Counted from the stretch's first letter, positions 9,272-18,851 are shown. The stretch: DNA of 64,000 nt from Aeromonas sp. RU39B (GCF_900156095.1 NZ_FTMJ01000010.1:62001-126000), one strand, 5' to 3'. Numbers and translations: made by a program. The notes: generated by a model not told the origin, from the letters alone.

Positions 9272-10273
9272 TTAGCGGTTGGCGCAGCGCTCGCGCAGCG
9301 TCTGGCGCTCGGCATCGCTGATAAACGCCAGGGTCAGGCCGTTTTGCTGGGTCTGACGCATCTCGGCGGCGGTGAGACCGGCGGCCGGTGCGGCAACCTG
9401 ATACTCATGGGGCAGGTCTATTCCCTCCACCGCTGGATCGTCGGTGTTGAGGCAGGCCAGAATGCCGTGACCGAGGAAGGTGCGTAGCGGATGGTCTGCC
9501 AGGCTCTGCACTGTGCTGGTCTGCAGGTTAGAGGTCAGGCAAGACTCGATACCGATGCGCTGCTCAGCCAGATAGTCCATCAGGCGCGGATCATGGATGG
9601 CGTTGACGCCATGACCGATACGCTCGGCGCCCAGTTCACGGATAGCCTGCCACATGCTTTGTGGGCCAGCGGCCTCACCGGCGTGCACGGTCACCCGCAG
9701 CCCGGCATCACGCACCCGGCGGAAGTGGTCGGTGAACAGCTCGCCGGGGAAGCCCAGTTCATCACCGGCCAGATCGATGGCAACCAGATGATCGGCATTG
9801 GCCAGACAGGCTTCCAGCTCGCGGCGGCAGGCATCGGTGCCGAAGGTGCGGCTCATGATACCAATCAGGTTGGCTTGCACGCCAAAATCGCGGCAACCGG
9901 CGCGCACTCCGTCGATCACCGCTTCTACGACCCCTTGCGGGTGCAGACCGTGGTTCATCGCCATGTAGGCCGGGCTGAAGCGCAGCTCGGCATAATCGAT
10001 ACCGGCCAGTTGCAAGTCTTCGGCATTTTCATAAGCCACCCGGCGGCAGGCGTCGTAGTCGGCCAGCACTTTCACGCCCCAGTCGAGCTTGCTGAGGAAG
10101 GCCACCAGGCTGGGTTCGTTCTCGACGATCTGGACATGAGGGCGTAGTGCCTCGAGCTCATTGGCCGGCAGGGCGATATGGTGCTGGCGACCGAGTTCCA
10201 GAATGGTTCGGGCGCGAATGTTGCCGTCCAGATGGCGATGCAGATCCGTCAGGGGAAGCGAGCGATCAATCAT
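9272..10273 (-). CDS. add: Adenosine deaminase
   Basis: Converts adenosine and deoxyadenosine to inosine and deoxyinosine in purine salvage. The 333-residue length equals that of E. coli Add. Zinc and catalytic motifs are all present: [11 protein letters not shown] at the N-terminus, [11 protein letters not shown] (about 190), RIGHGVNA (about 220) and NTDDPAV (about 270). The start has CAAGG upstream. The gene stands alone, with the HAD phosphatase gene and its terminator-like hairpin upstream. Confidence 0.95.
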   Translation of the reverse strand: MIDRSLPLTDLHRHLDGNIRARTILELGRQHHIALPANELEALRPHVQIVENEPSLVAFLSKLDWGVKVLADYDACRRVAYENAEDLQLAGIDYAELRFSPAYMAMNHGLHPQGVVEAVIDGVRAGCRDFGVQANLIGIMSRTFGTDACRRELEACLANADHLVAIDLAGDELGFPGELFTDHFRRVRDAGLRVTVHAGEAAGPQSMWQAIRELGAERIGHGVNAIHDPRLMDYLAEQRIGIESCLTSNLQTSTVQSLADHPLRTFLGHGILACLNTDDPAVEGIDLPHEYQVAAPAAGLTAAEMRQTQQNGLTLAFISDAERQTLRERCANR

Positions 10274-10336
10274 GATGGTGCCTTGTTCTTGTGTGCCAGT
10301 GCGATGACATTCTAGGTAGGTATGCAGGAAAAGATA

Positions 10337-10361
10337 GCCCGCCACCGTTGCCGGGGCGGGC
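10337..10361 (-). terminator. Terminator-like hairpin after the HAD phosphatase gene
   Basis: Arms GCCCGCC and GGCGGGC (10337-10343, 10355-10361) with an 11-base loop; on the minus strand the stem is followed by TATCTTTT. It lies between the HAD gene stop and the add start. Confidence 0.6.
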
Positions 10362-10402
10362 TTTATCGCGTGCGGTGTGAAGGCAAGCGTTTGAGTGCCG
10401 GT

Positions 10403-11212
10403 TTATCGACCCAGCACGAAGTGTTCGATGGCCTGAGCGACACCGTCATCATCATTCATGCCGGTGATATGGTCGGCCAGTGCCTTCAGATCATCAGTGG
10501 CATTACCCATGGCGATGCCCAGACCGGCGTATTCGATCATGTGGCTGTCGTTACCGGCATCGCCGATGCAGATGATCTGCTCGCGGCTAATCCCCATGTG
10601 CTCGGCCAGCGCGGCCACGCCTGCGCCCTTGTGGCTGTGCTTGTTCATGATCTCGAGGAAGAAGGGGGCGCTTTGCACCACGGTGTAATCCTCATAGAGG
10701 CTGGCCGGCAGACGGCTGATGGCCGGGCCCAGCAGCTCGGGCGGGTCAATCAGCATCACCTTGAGGATCTCGTCTTGCGGGTAGAGCTCGGCGAAATCGA
10801 TAACAGTGATCGGCAGGCCGTTGAGGCGTGATTCGTGCTCGGTGTAGTGGCTGATGGCCGGGGTGATCAAACCCAGGTTACGGGAGAAGGCGTGCACGTT
10901 GACTCCCAGCTCACGGGCCAGCGTCTGCACCCGATGAGCATCATGGCCGCGCAGCAGTTGGCTGCGGATCACCTGACGATCACTGGCGCGTTGAACCAGT
11001 GCGCCGTTGTAGCAGATGACGTAATCATCATCGCTGGTCATACCAAGCTGCTCGAGGAAGAAGGACATCCCTTCCAAAGGACGGCCGGAGGCCAGTACCA
11101 CGGTGACGCCTTGGCGGCGGGCGGCCGCAATGGCGGCTTGATTGCGGGGGGAGACCTGCTTTTGGTGATTGAGCAGGGTGCCATCCATATCGAGAGCGAT
11201 CAGCTTGTACAT
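10403..11212 (-). CDS. yidA: HAD-superfamily Cof-type sugar phosphatase, YidA-like
   Basis: A 269-residue HAD phosphatase of the Cof subfamily, which dephosphorylates sugar phosphates and similar metabolites in the cytoplasm. Motif I is ALDMDGTLLN (nucleophile Asp), motif II ASGRP, the conserved lysine lies in NKHSHKGAGVAALAEHMGI, and motif IV is CIGDAGNDSHMIEYAG. Length matches YidA (about 270). The start is preceded by AGGT. Assignment to YidA among several Cof paralogues is likely but not certain. Confidence 0.85.
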   Translation of the reverse strand: MYKLIALDMDGTLLNHQKQVSPRNQAAIAAARRQGVTVVLASGRPLEGMSFFLEQLGMTSDDDYVICYNGALVQRASDRQVIRSQLLRGHDAHRVQTLARELGVNVHAFSRNLGLITPAISHYTEHESRLNGLPITVIDFAELYPQDEILKVMLIDPPELLGPAISRLPASLYEDYTVVQSAPFFLEIMNKHSHKGAGVAALAEHMGISREQIICIGDAGNDSHMIEYAGLGIAMGNATDDLKALADHITGMNDDDGVAQAIEHFVLGR

Positions 11213-11281
11213 GCAGCTACCTGAAAAGAGTGGGATCAATCAGGGGTGTGAGTCTACTCAAAACTGCTCGCCGATGCACGG

Positions 11282-12967
11282 TCAGCTCTTGCGTCCATTT
11301 GGGGGCGCGCTCCAGGGGTGCAGCTCGATTTGGCCGTCTGAAATACCAATGCGCGATGGCCCGTGCTCGATGTCGACCTTATAGGCCAGGTCGGCAAGCT
11401 CAATCAGCGCTCCCGGGTAGAGGCGTTGGGTCGCAGTGATATGGATGTTGTGCAAAATGCTTTGGGTCAGTGCGTCGCACTCTTCCAGTTCCTGATTGAT
11501 TTGACCTAGCGCCTGCATGTGGTGTTCACGCTGCTCTTTGAGTTGGTTGAGCAGTACGGCATCGCGCTTGCTCGCCGGTTGTTGAACCAGCTTGAGCAAC
11601 AGATCCTGCAGCTTGTGCAGCATGAGCGTGTGTTGTGCTTTCTGTTCGTTAAGATCGCGCTGCTGGGAGCGGATGGCAAAAAAGCCGCCGAGTACCTGCA
11701 GTTGGGTGTGGCTGGTGGCCTCGGTGCCGATAAAGGGAGATTCGATACTCTCACCGGCGATGGTGAGGCCGCCAAGCAGCACTCCCTTGCGCGGATTGCT
11801 GACACCAACCAAAACGCTGCGACCGGCACGGCAGTAACAGTGGGAGAGCTGGTTCTGCACCTTAATATCCTGCTCTGCCTCCAGACGGGCATATTGGGCA
11901 AACGAGACGGTCACATCAAGGTTGGCGCGCACCACGCAGGTGGGCTCGCCCTGGCTGGTGCGCCGGCCAACTACGCCCTGTTTGATGGTGACTGAGCCGC
12001 CAGCCGTGACAGTGGCCGCTTCGACAAAGCCGCCGATAACGATATCGCCACTGGCTTTGACCTTCATGCCAGGCTCCACATCACCACTGATGACCAAACT
12101 GCCGTTGAAATCCACATGGCCGTGTTTGGCATCCACGGTTTTCAGGTTGAGCAGGTCATCGACCACCATGCCGTTTTTTTCCAGACGCGGCATGCCGGCG
12201 CGTTGTGAGAGCAGTAGATTGCTGTCTTCGGCGCAGATTAGGGTGCCGTCGCCGGCACTCATACTGATCTCTTTGCCGGCTTTGGGCTGAATGGGAACGC
12301 CCAGCACATTAATTCCTGCCTCACCGGGAGTGGCTGGATGGCGGCGCATCAATGGCGTACCTGCCACGACAGTGGAGAGGGTACCAAGATCGCGCAGGTC
12401 GACCCGATCATGGTCCAGTTGACGCGGTTTGAGTACCCGCTCGGTCAGGGTCTCGACCAAGGGTTCAAGAAAAGCATCTGAACCATTGATCGCTGGTTTA
12501 CCGACCGCCACCGGATACTGCAACACGGTGCCCGGTGCTGAGTTAAGGGATACGCGCAGTGCTTGGTGTTCCAGCTCGGGGGAGAGGCCCACAGTGACAC
12601 CGGCCAACCGCATGGCTTCTTGCAATAACTCCATGGTGAGCGATTTTCCGCCCCAATCCGCCGTGATGTGGGCCAGCGCATTCATTTTGTCTTTGTCGAC
12701 TACCACTTTGACACTGGCATCATGGCGAATGGCGACGCAGTAACGTTCATCCGGCTTGGGTTGCTCATTGGTGGCTATCAGGGTGCTCAGACTGATGACC
12801 GCCGCGCGGATACCATCCACCTCAGGGTGCCAGCGACACCAGGATGATCGAGCCAGGATGGCGCGCAGTTCATCTTCCGAACAGGCGGTGGCGGATTTTA
12901 GTTTTAGAAACAGTCGGTCTTGCTCAGTCGGTTCTGTTCCGATGGTCAGCCAGCTTTGATCCAGCAT
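11282..12967 (-). CDS. DUF342 (FapA) family protein
   Basis: A 561-residue member of the DUF342/FapA family, widespread in Vibrio, Shewanella and Aeromonas. The centre (about residues 210-370) is the polymer-forming beta-helix-like region with VDFNGSLVISGDVEPGMKVKASGDIVIGGFVEAATVTAGGSVTIKQGVVG. It is followed by a coiled-coil stretch (about 430-500: QQRDLNEQKAQHTLMLHKLQDLLLKLVQQ). A strong AGGAGGG site supports the start. It is transcribed in the same direction as the HAD gene, 69 bases downstream. Function is not established; a scaffold or regulatory role is conjecture. Confidence 0.85.
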   Translation of the reverse strand: MLDQSWLTIGTEPTEQDRLFLKLKSATACSEDELRAILARSSWCRWHPEVDGIRAAVISLSTLIATNEQPKPDERYCVAIRHDASVKVVVDKDKMNALAHITADWGGKSLTMELLQEAMRLAGVTVGLSPELEHQALRVSLNSAPGTVLQYPVAVGKPAINGSDAFLEPLVETLTERVLKPRQLDHDRVDLRDLGTLSTVVAGTPLMRRHPATPGEAGINVLGVPIQPKAGKEISMSAGDGTLICAEDSNLLLSQRAGMPRLEKNGMVVDDLLNLKTVDAKHGHVDFNGSLVISGDVEPGMKVKASGDIVIGGFVEAATVTAGGSVTIKQGVVGRRTSQGEPTCVVRANLDVTVSFAQYARLEAEQDIKVQNQLSHCYCRAGRSVLVGVSNPRKGVLLGGLTIAGESIESPFIGTEATSHTQLQVLGGFFAIRSQQRDLNEQKAQHTLMLHKLQDLLLKLVQQPASKRDAVLLNQLKEQREHHMQALGQINQELEECDALTQSILHNIHITATQRLYPGALIELADLAYKVDIEHGPSRIGISDGQIELHPWSAPPNGRKS

Positions 12968-13065
12968 ACGTCCCTCCTGTCCTTGAGGTCAGTATCGAAA
13001 CAGACGGGCTACAGCGTCAATCAATGGTGTGCAATTCGGTGATCCACCGCAGAGGAATATAAAGG

Positions 13066-13090
13066 AAAGAGGCTCCGTGGGAGCCTCTTT
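13066..13090. terminator. Hairpin terminator after slyB
   Basis: Eleven-base arms (13066-13076 and 13080-13090) with a GTG loop, three bases beyond the slyB stop. The minus-strand side continues CTTTCCTTT-like and the plus-strand side continues TTTTT, so it can act in either direction. Confidence 0.75.
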
Positions 13091-13093
13091 TTG

Positions 13094-13567
13094 TCAGTTG
13101 ATGACGGCGACGTTAACCTTACCGTTGCCCTGGCTCATACGAACCCGAGCACCTTCCCGGTATGACGGGTCGGCTTTTTGCACCACGGCAATCACGTCGC
13201 CGTTCTCCTTGCGGATCTCCAGCTCGACGCCGTTCACCTGGTTGACCTTGTCATTGATGGTCTTGCCGGCAACCGCACCGGCGATAGCGCCACCTGCGGT
13301 GGCGAGGCTACGACCGGTGCCACCCCCGATAGTGCTGCCCAGCAGGCCACCGACTACGGCGCCGCCCACTGTGCCGAGCAGGCCACCATCTTCCGCCTGG
13401 ATCTTCACATGACGAACAGACTGGATGGTGCCATAGGTGACGGTTTGCACCTGCTTGGCGCGATCTGCGGTGTAGACGTCACCGGAGAAGATGTCACCGT
13501 TGGCACAGCCGGCCAGAGTGGATGTCAGAACGGCCAGCACGGTCATTTTTTTGCTGATGCTGAGCAT
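13094..13567 (-). CDS. slyB: Outer-membrane lipoprotein SlyB (glycine-zipper protein)
   Basis: A 157-residue lipoprotein. The signal peptide ends in LTSTLAGC, giving a lipidated cysteine at residue 21. Residues about 60-105 are a glycine-zipper pair (GGLLGTVGGAVVGGLLGSTIGGGTGRSLATAGGAIAGAVAG), and the C-terminal domain VELEIRKENGDVIAVVQ is typical of SlyB/PcpY. SlyB stabilises the outer membrane and is part of the PhoPQ stress response in enterics. Whether that control holds here is unknown; I see no clear PhoP box. Confidence 0.93.
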   Translation of the reverse strand: MLSISKKMTVLAVLTSTLAGCANGDIFSGDVYTADRAKQVQTVTYGTIQSVRHVKIQAEDGGLLGTVGGAVVGGLLGSTIGGGTGRSLATAGGAIAGAVAGKTINDKVNQVNGVELEIRKENGDVIAVVQKADPSYREGARVRMSQGNGKVNVAVIN

Positions 13568-13904
13568 GGGGATACCTCACAAATGTGTTCAGGACAGATG
13601 TGCGCCACTCTACTGCCGGGCCAAGCGCAATAAAACACCCGTCCGGGCTTCGTTAGAACCCTGTTATGTCTGCCATCAATAGCGGTAATGACATCCGGTA
13701 TTGATATGTCAGGCAGCGCCAGAGCGCGACCAGTATAGGCTGGCCGCGTGGTGACCTGAATGTGAGCGCTGTCACATCATGATGCAAATTCAAACAATGG
13801 CGGGTCTGTCGGCGTGTCGCAGCCTAGCGGGGAGAAATCTGGCTGCGCCAGGGTCTGTCGGCAGCACAGGAAATAAAGAAGAAGGGGCCAGACGGCCCCT
13901 TTCA
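13568..13904. other. Intergenic region upstream of slyB
   Basis: This 337-base gap holds the slyB promoter region, an 11-base inverted repeat with one mismatch (13675-13685 and 13695-13705, loop of nine), and the aminopeptidase terminator at its right end. The repeat is around the distance at which a slyB promoter or operator could lie, but it matches no regulator I recognise. No gene is evident. Confidence 0.5.
13882..13901 (-). terminator. Terminator of the aminopeptidase gene
   Basis: Eight-base arms AAGGGGCC and GGCCCCTT with an AGAC loop sit just past the stop codon; the minus strand continues CTTCTTTATTT. Confidence 0.75.
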
Positions 13905-15719
13905 CTACAGCAGTTCGGTAGCCTGTTCCAGCCAGGCCAGATCGTCGCCCTCCAACAGGGGGGAGAGACGGCGGCGAACTTCGGCGTGGTACTCATTGAT
14001 CCAGCGGAACTCGGCCGGGCTCAGCAGGGAGCGGTCGATCAGACGGGTATCGAATGGGACGTAGGTCAGGCGATCGAAGCGCAGCATCGGGATCTCGCTC
14101 TGCTCTTGATCTTCACGCACGACCACCAGATTTTCGCAGCGGATGCCGAAGGCATTCTCGCGGTAGTAACCCGGCTCGTTGGAGAGCACCATGCCCGGTT
14201 GCAGCGGCTCCATGCTGCCTTTGGCGGCGATGCGCTGCGGGCCTTCGTGGACACTCAGGAAGTGGCCGACGCCGTGGCCGGTGCCGTGGTCGTAGTTGAA
14301 GCCAGCTTGCCACAGCGGCTGGCGTGCCAACACGTCGAGCTGGATGCCGGCAGTACCACGCGGGAAGCGAGCCTGATCCAGCGCAATGTGGCCCTGCATC
14401 ACGCGGGTGAACATGGCTTTCTGTTCGTCGTTGACCTCACCGACCTTGACGGTACGGGTGATGTCGGTAGTGCCGTCGAGGTATTGGCCACCCGAGTCCA
14501 CCAGATAGATCCCATCCTGACCAAAGGCGCGCGGGGTGCCGTTGGTGTGGCGGTAGTGGCACATGGCTGCGTTGGGGCCAAGGGCAGAGATGGTGTCGAA
14601 GCTCGGCTCGACATAGTGCTCCAGCTCGCCGCGGAAGGCTTCCAGCTGATCGGCCAGTGTCCCTTCATCGACACCGGCAAATTCGCCGCTTTCAACCAGA
14701 CGATCCAGCCAAGCCAGGAAACGCACCATGGCGACGGCATCGCGCTGGTGGGCAGCCTGCATGCCAGCCAGCTCAGTGGCGTTCTTGCATGCCTTCAGAC
14801 GCAAGGTCGGGTCTTGGGCTGCAACCAGAGTGGCACCGGCTGATTCCATCACCAGCTGGCTCCAGGCGTTGGCCGTGGCCGGATCGGCCTGCACCTTGAG
14901 GTGGTCTTCACCCAGACGCTTGAGCACGTCGCCCAGATTGTCGATAGGGTGCAAAGAGACATCGTTACCCACATGCTGGGTGAAGGCGAAGCACTCCAGC
15001 TTGTCGGTATCGACAAAGAAATCCAGCGTGCTGTTGGCGTAGAGCACGGCAAAGCCGAGCACCACCGGCAGTCGTTCGATGTCACGACCACGCAGGTTGA
15101 GCAGCCAGTTGATCGACTCAGCCTGGGTCAGCAGCACGGCATCGATGCCGCGCTTGCGCAGATCGGCTGCGATGCGCTCGCGCTTGGCGCTGCTCGGCTC
15201 GCCGGCCAGTACTTCACCGTAAAGAATCATGGGTGCCTTGCTGGGGGCCGGACGGTCCTGCCAGTGCCGATCGATGGGGTTGACATCAAGGGCAACCAGT
15301 TCGATACCGCGCTCTGCCAGCAGGGCATGGGCGTCACGATACCAATTGAGGCTGTGCAGACGGGGATCAAATCCGACCCGGCTACCGCGTTCCAGCTGGT
15401 CTGCCAGCCAGGCCACGTGCGGGGTCTCGATCAGGTGGTGATATTCGAAGATCTCACCCGGCGCCTGATGACGGGCCTGCACGGTATAGCGGCCATCAAT
15501 AAACAGGGCGGCGCGCTCTTGCAGCACGATGGCCAGACCGGCTGAGCCGGTGAAGCCGGTCACCCAGGCCAGACGTTCGGCCTCGGCGGGGATGTACTCC
15601 CCCAGGTGGTCATCATCATGGGGGACGATGAATGCATCCAATTCCTGCTCGCGCAGGGTCTCACGCACCAGGCGGACCCGTTCTGCGATGATCTCAAGGG
15701 TATTCATGTTGGTTGCCAT
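13905..15719 (-). CDS. Xaa-Pro aminopeptidase (large aminopeptidase P type)
   Basis: A 604-residue M24B peptidase that removes N-terminal residues preceding proline. Three domains are visible: two creatinase-like N-terminal domains (about 1-300) and a C-terminal pita-bread domain with the dinuclear metal ligands in VDSGGQYLDGTTDITRTV (two Asp), GTGHGVGHFLSVHEGP (His), LSNEPGYY (Glu) and RCENLVVV (Glu). Length is that of the eukaryotic-like APP1 type, much longer than E. coli PepP (441). Two starts, at 15719 and 15707, are possible and neither has a strong binding site. It lies 22 bases after the GntR gene, probably one operon. Confidence 0.92.
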   Translation of the reverse strand: MATNMNTLEIIAERVRLVRETLREQELDAFIVPHDDDHLGEYIPAEAERLAWVTGFTGSAGLAIVLQERAALFIDGRYTVQARHQAPGEIFEYHHLIETPHVAWLADQLERGSRVGFDPRLHSLNWYRDAHALLAERGIELVALDVNPIDRHWQDRPAPSKAPMILYGEVLAGEPSSAKRERIAADLRKRGIDAVLLTQAESINWLLNLRGRDIERLPVVLGFAVLYANSTLDFFVDTDKLECFAFTQHVGNDVSLHPIDNLGDVLKRLGEDHLKVQADPATANAWSQLVMESAGATLVAAQDPTLRLKACKNATELAGMQAAHQRDAVAMVRFLAWLDRLVESGEFAGVDEGTLADQLEAFRGELEHYVEPSFDTISALGPNAAMCHYRHTNGTPRAFGQDGIYLVDSGGQYLDGTTDITRTVKVGEVNDEQKAMFTRVMQGHIALDQARFPRGTAGIQLDVLARQPLWQAGFNYDHGTGHGVGHFLSVHEGPQRIAAKGSMEPLQPGMVLSNEPGYYRENAFGIRCENLVVVREDQEQSEIPMLRFDRLTYVPFDTRLIDRSLLSPAEFRWINEYHAEVRRRLSPLLEGDDLAWLEQATELL

Positions 15720-15741
15720 TTTAATTACGAGCTGGTTGTTG

Positions 15742-16401
15742 TTATGCACCGGCCTGCAGAATGCGTTTGACCGATGCAGCCGCTTCGGCAATGTGTTGCT
15801 GTAGCAACACCACCGCCTCGTGCTTGCGTCGGGCACGGCACAGGGTAAGCAGTTGGGCGTGTTCCCGTTCGGCCTTGTCGACGCCATCATGGGCAAACAG
15901 CAGTTCGACACGAACGTAGCGATCGCAGCTCAGATTGATCTGATCGATCAGCTCCATGGCCTGGGGACGTCCGGCAGCGCGGTAGAGGGTGGCGTGAAAA
16001 CGATGGTTCAGTTCGGCCCAGCGCTCAACCTGAGTGCCGCTCTCCAGAGCCCGGTCAAATTCTGCCAGGATGGCTTCAGCGTCAACGAAGGTGGCTTCTG
16101 TCATCAGGTCGACGGCATGAAACAGGGTATCGGCTTCCAGCAACGCTCGCAAATAAAACAGCTCGTCGATGGTGGAGCTGTCGAGGGCGGTAACAACGGC
16201 GCCGCGGTGTGCCGTGAACTTGACCAATCCTTGCGCTTCCAGCTGCATCAGTGCCTCACGCACCGGGATTCTGCTCACCTTAAGCTCGCGGGCGAGGGCA
16301 TCCTGACGCAGGGGCGCCCCGGCTGGCAGCTCGCCACTCAAGATGCGGGTGCGCAGATTTTCCATCACCATCCGGGTGCGGGTCTGATAGGTCTCTTTCA
16401 T
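15742..16401 (-). CDS. GntR-family (FCD-type) transcriptional regulator
   Basis: A 219-residue regulator with an N-terminal GntR winged helix (LRTRILSGELPAGAPLRQDALARELKVSRIPVREALMQLEAQGLVKF) and a C-terminal all-helical FCD ligand domain with metal-binding-type histidines (LNHRFHATLYRAAGRP). The start has AGGGAAGT upstream. Cotranscription with the aminopeptidase P gene suggests it senses a peptide-derived or organic acid metabolite; this is inference. Confidence 0.9.
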   Translation of the reverse strand: MKETYQTRTRMVMENLRTRILSGELPAGAPLRQDALARELKVSRIPVREALMQLEAQGLVKFTAHRGAVVTALDSSTIDELFYLRALLEADTLFHAVDLMTEATFVDAEAILAEFDRALESGTQVERWAELNHRFHATLYRAAGRPQAMELIDQINLSCDRYVRVELLFAHDGVDKAEREHAQLLTLCRARRKHEAVVLLQQHIAEAAASVKRILQAGA

Positions 16402-16697
16402 GACTTCCCTGTTTTCTGGGCGGCCAGATGGCCACATATCGGTCGGCAGCAGACCACAGATGCTGCAGGCTTGCAACCCCACCGATGCCAATATGCTGTG
16501 TCATGGTCTCCTCACCTTGTGCCGTTCGGCGCTCCCCGAATGGGGTCTTCGGTCACTCCGAGTTTGTCGTAGAGTGGGAGGAGTACACGTGAAGCATCAT
16601 GTCATATAAGGCTGTGCCGGTTTGCCGCCAGCAGCAGGTGGTGGCCGGATTTTTGTCCCTGATGATCGGGGCTGGCAGTCTGCACGTGATAACGCCA

Positions 16698-18092
16698 ATG
16701 ATGAGGTTCAACCTAGTGCGACGACATCGGGGGTGGCGGTTTGTCAGCCTGTTACTGCTGCTGTTGTCGGGTTGGGCAATGGCAGTCGAGGCGCCCTTGC
16801 GGGTAGCTGGCTCTGCCTATTGGAAACCTTTTACCTACCTTGACGAAGATGGCCATCCCCAAGGGCTGTTGATCGAGTTATGGCAATCCTATTCGCGTAT
16901 CACCGGTCGCCCGGTCCAGTTCATGTTGGCTGACTGGCAACAGGCTATCGACATGGTACGCGACGGTAAGGCCGATGTGCACAGCGGCCTGCTCTGGTCA
17001 GCGCAACGTGAACAGTGGCTGGAGTTTGGTGAGCCGCTCGCCAAACTCGACACCGAGTTATATGTGTCAGCCTCGGTACGCACTGAGGCGCTCGATAGTC
17101 TGCTTGATGACGGCCACCTCGGGGTGGTGATCGGCAGCTTCGAGGAGGAGTACGCCCGGACTCATTTTCCCAAGTCAGAGCTGGTGTTGTTTGATGACAA
17201 CGAAGCGCTGATGCAGGCGGCGCGTCAGGGGAATATTACGCTGCTGATTGCCGATCAGCAGACGGCTAACATCTATCTCTCATCCGATGAGATCAAGACC
17301 ACCTTTATTCCGGTCAGGCGTCTCTATAGCGGGCAGGTGCGGCTGGCGGTACGTCAGGGCAACGATGAGTTGCTCAGCGAGATTGACCGTGGCTTTATGC
17401 GGATTCCCCAAGCTGAGCGCGAGCGGATCCGGCAGCGTTGGGTCAATGTGGAGACCGTCTATCCTTCCTTCCTGCTGCCGCTGGCCGGGATCGCGTTTAT
17501 TCTCACCGTGGTGAGCTACATCGTCCAGCTGCGCCACTCTGTGACCGCCAGAACCGCTGAGCTGGAGCGGCTCAACCTGCAGCTACAAACCTTGGCCAAC
17601 ACCGATGTCTTGACCGGTTTGCTCAACCGGCGGGCGTTTTTGCCCTGTCTGCAGGCTGCGTTGGAGCAAGGCCATGGTGCCAGCCTGCTGCTGTTCGACC
17701 TGGACCGTTTCAAGGGGATCAATGATCGCTTCGGTCATCAGATGGGGGATCAGGTACTCAAGACGGTCGTCGCTCGAGTGCGTGAACAGCTTCCCGCATC
17801 GGCGCCGTTCGGTCGGATGGGCGGCGAGGAGTTCATGATTGTGCTGGGGGAGATGGAGCAGAGTGAACTGGAGGCTTGGGGTAAGCGTCTCAGTGAGGCG
17901 GTTCACCTGGCGCCGATGGAGACCGCTCATGGCCCCTTGTCTTTGAGTATCAGTATCGGCGCGGTCTGGTTGCCGGTGGGTGAACGTGCCGAAATGACAC
18001 CGCTACTGACCCAGGTAGATAACCTGATGTATCGCTCTAAGGAGCTGGGGCGCAACACCTGGCAGGTGGCCCGTTACCGCCAGCCGGGCTGA
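16698..18092 (+). CDS. Diguanylate cyclase with periplasmic solute-binding sensor domain
   Basis: Makes cyclic di-GMP from GTP. Order of parts: signal sequence (RFVSLLLLLLSGWAMA), a periplasmic SBP_bac_3-type domain (PLRVAGSAYWKPFTYLDEDGHPQGLLIELW) of about 230 residues, one membrane segment (FLLPLAGIAFILTVVSYIV), a short coiled linker, then a GGDEF domain with the active-site variant GGEEF and upstream DVLTGLLNRRAF. The upstream RxxD inhibitory-site pattern is not obvious. The start is uncertain: ATG ATG at 16698/16701 gives a good signal peptide but lacks a clear binding site, and an in-frame ATG at 16599 would add 33 residues. The ligand is unknown; amino acids are usual for this domain. 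Confidence 0.88.
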   Translation: MMRFNLVRRHRGWRFVSLLLLLLSGWAMAVEAPLRVAGSAYWKPFTYLDEDGHPQGLLIELWQSYSRITGRPVQFMLADWQQAIDMVRDGKADVHSGLLWSAQREQWLEFGEPLAKLDTELYVSASVRTEALDSLLDDGHLGVVIGSFEEEYARTHFPKSELVLFDDNEALMQAARQGNITLLIADQQTANIYLSSDEIKTTFIPVRRLYSGQVRLAVRQGNDELLSEIDRGFMRIPQAERERIRQRWVNVETVYPSFLLPLAGIAFILTVVSYIVQLRHSVTARTAELERLNLQLQTLANTDVLTGLLNRRAFLPCLQAALEQGHGASLLLFDLDRFKGINDRFGHQMGDQVLKTVVARVREQLPASAPFGRMGGEEFMIVLGEMEQSELEAWGKRLSEAVHLAPMETAHGPLSLSISIGAVWLPVGERAEMTPLLTQVDNLMYRSKELGRNTWQVARYRQPG

Positions 18093-18223
18093 CTGGCCTT
18101 GCGCAGGTGGCGGGTGTAGGCTGAAGAGGTTGGCGAGCCTTATCACTCGCCCATTTGGCAGGAAGCGCGCCCGCGACAGCGGCACGCATTCGGGAGTTTC
18201 AGTTCGGTAGGGAGTTCGGGATC

Positions 18224-18340
18224 ATGAGTAAAACCCATGGTAAAGAAGCCAAGAAAAAACCGCAGATGACACTCAAGGAGAAGCGTGAGGCCAAGCGTCA
18301 CAAGGATGATATCAAGGATGCGGTCAGCCCCATGAAGTAA
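18224..18340 (+). CDS. Small highly basic 38-residue protein
   Basis: The predicted product is 38 residues, nearly half of them charged, with the core KEAKKKPQMTLKEKREAKRHKDDIKD. It is mainly Lys/Arg/Asp/Glu with no hydrophobic segment, so it is likely cytosolic, helical and possibly nucleic-acid- or ribosome-associated. A purine-rich GGGAGTTCGGG stretch precedes the ATG and a textbook terminator follows 15 bases after the stop, so it is a self-contained monocistronic unit. I do not recognise a named family. Confidence 0.7.
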   Translation: MSKTHGKEAKKKPQMTLKEKREAKRHKDDIKDAVSPMK

Positions 18341-18355
18341 GCTTTCTTGCATGAC

Positions 18356-18383
18356 AAAGCCAGCCTCGCGGCTGGCTTTTTTG
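18356..18383 (+). terminator. Intrinsic terminator after the 38-residue gene
   Basis: Perfect ten-base arms AAAGCCAGCC and GGCTGGCTTT with a TCGC loop, followed by a T-run. Confidence 0.9.
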
Positions 18384-18440
18384 TCTTTGCTCGGTGCCAC
18401 ATACCCGCAGTGCCGGGGACCTTAACGGCGCAATATGACC

Positions 18441-18701
18441 TTACTCTTCTGCCCAGGGCATCTGCGGCAAACTGTCGAGATAGGATTGGTAACGGGTGAG
18501 GTTGAAGGGGCCCTGGTCAGCTTCCATGGCCATCAGCTCGGCGGCCAGCGCGCAGCTCAGGTAGTCGATGGCTTCTTCTTTATCCATCCCCTTCATGGTC
18601 AGCCGCAGCAGGGTGGCGGTGACGTGGGCTGGGTTGTGGTCAGCCAGCTGGTTAGTGATGATCTCGCGCAGTTGCGCTTCGTCGAAAATGTCTTCGCTCA
18701 T
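18441..18701 (-). CDS. Conserved-looking hypothetical protein, 86 residues
   Basis: A small acidic protein beginning MSEDIFDEAQLREIITNQLADHNPAHVTATLLRLTMKGMDKEEAIDYLSCALAAELMAM, predicted mostly helical, with no signal peptide or membrane segment. GGAG lies upstream of the ATG, and base composition matches its neighbours. The pattern HVTATLLRLTMKGMDKEEAIDYLS resembles small bacterial proteins of unknown function. It stands alone between convergent and divergent neighbours. I cannot assign a role. Confidence 0.75.
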   Translation of the reverse strand: MSEDIFDEAQLREIITNQLADHNPAHVTATLLRLTMKGMDKEEAIDYLSCALAAELMAMEADQGPFNLTRYQSYLDSLPQMPWAEE

Positions 18702-18851
18702 GCATGCTCCTTGGCAAAGTGGCCGTAGTATACCACGGGCGTTTTACACTTATTTTTATTCATCATCCTCTGCATCTTTTATTCAACCATACTTGCTCTC
18801 ACAGGGTGCCCGAGTCACCCGGTTGTGGTTGGTCTTGTGAGGATGATAGCC

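Noticed and set aside
15720-15911. N-terminal extension of the aminopeptidase P
   Set aside because: The upstream 64 codons overlap the GntR coding sequence in another frame and look like no known domain.
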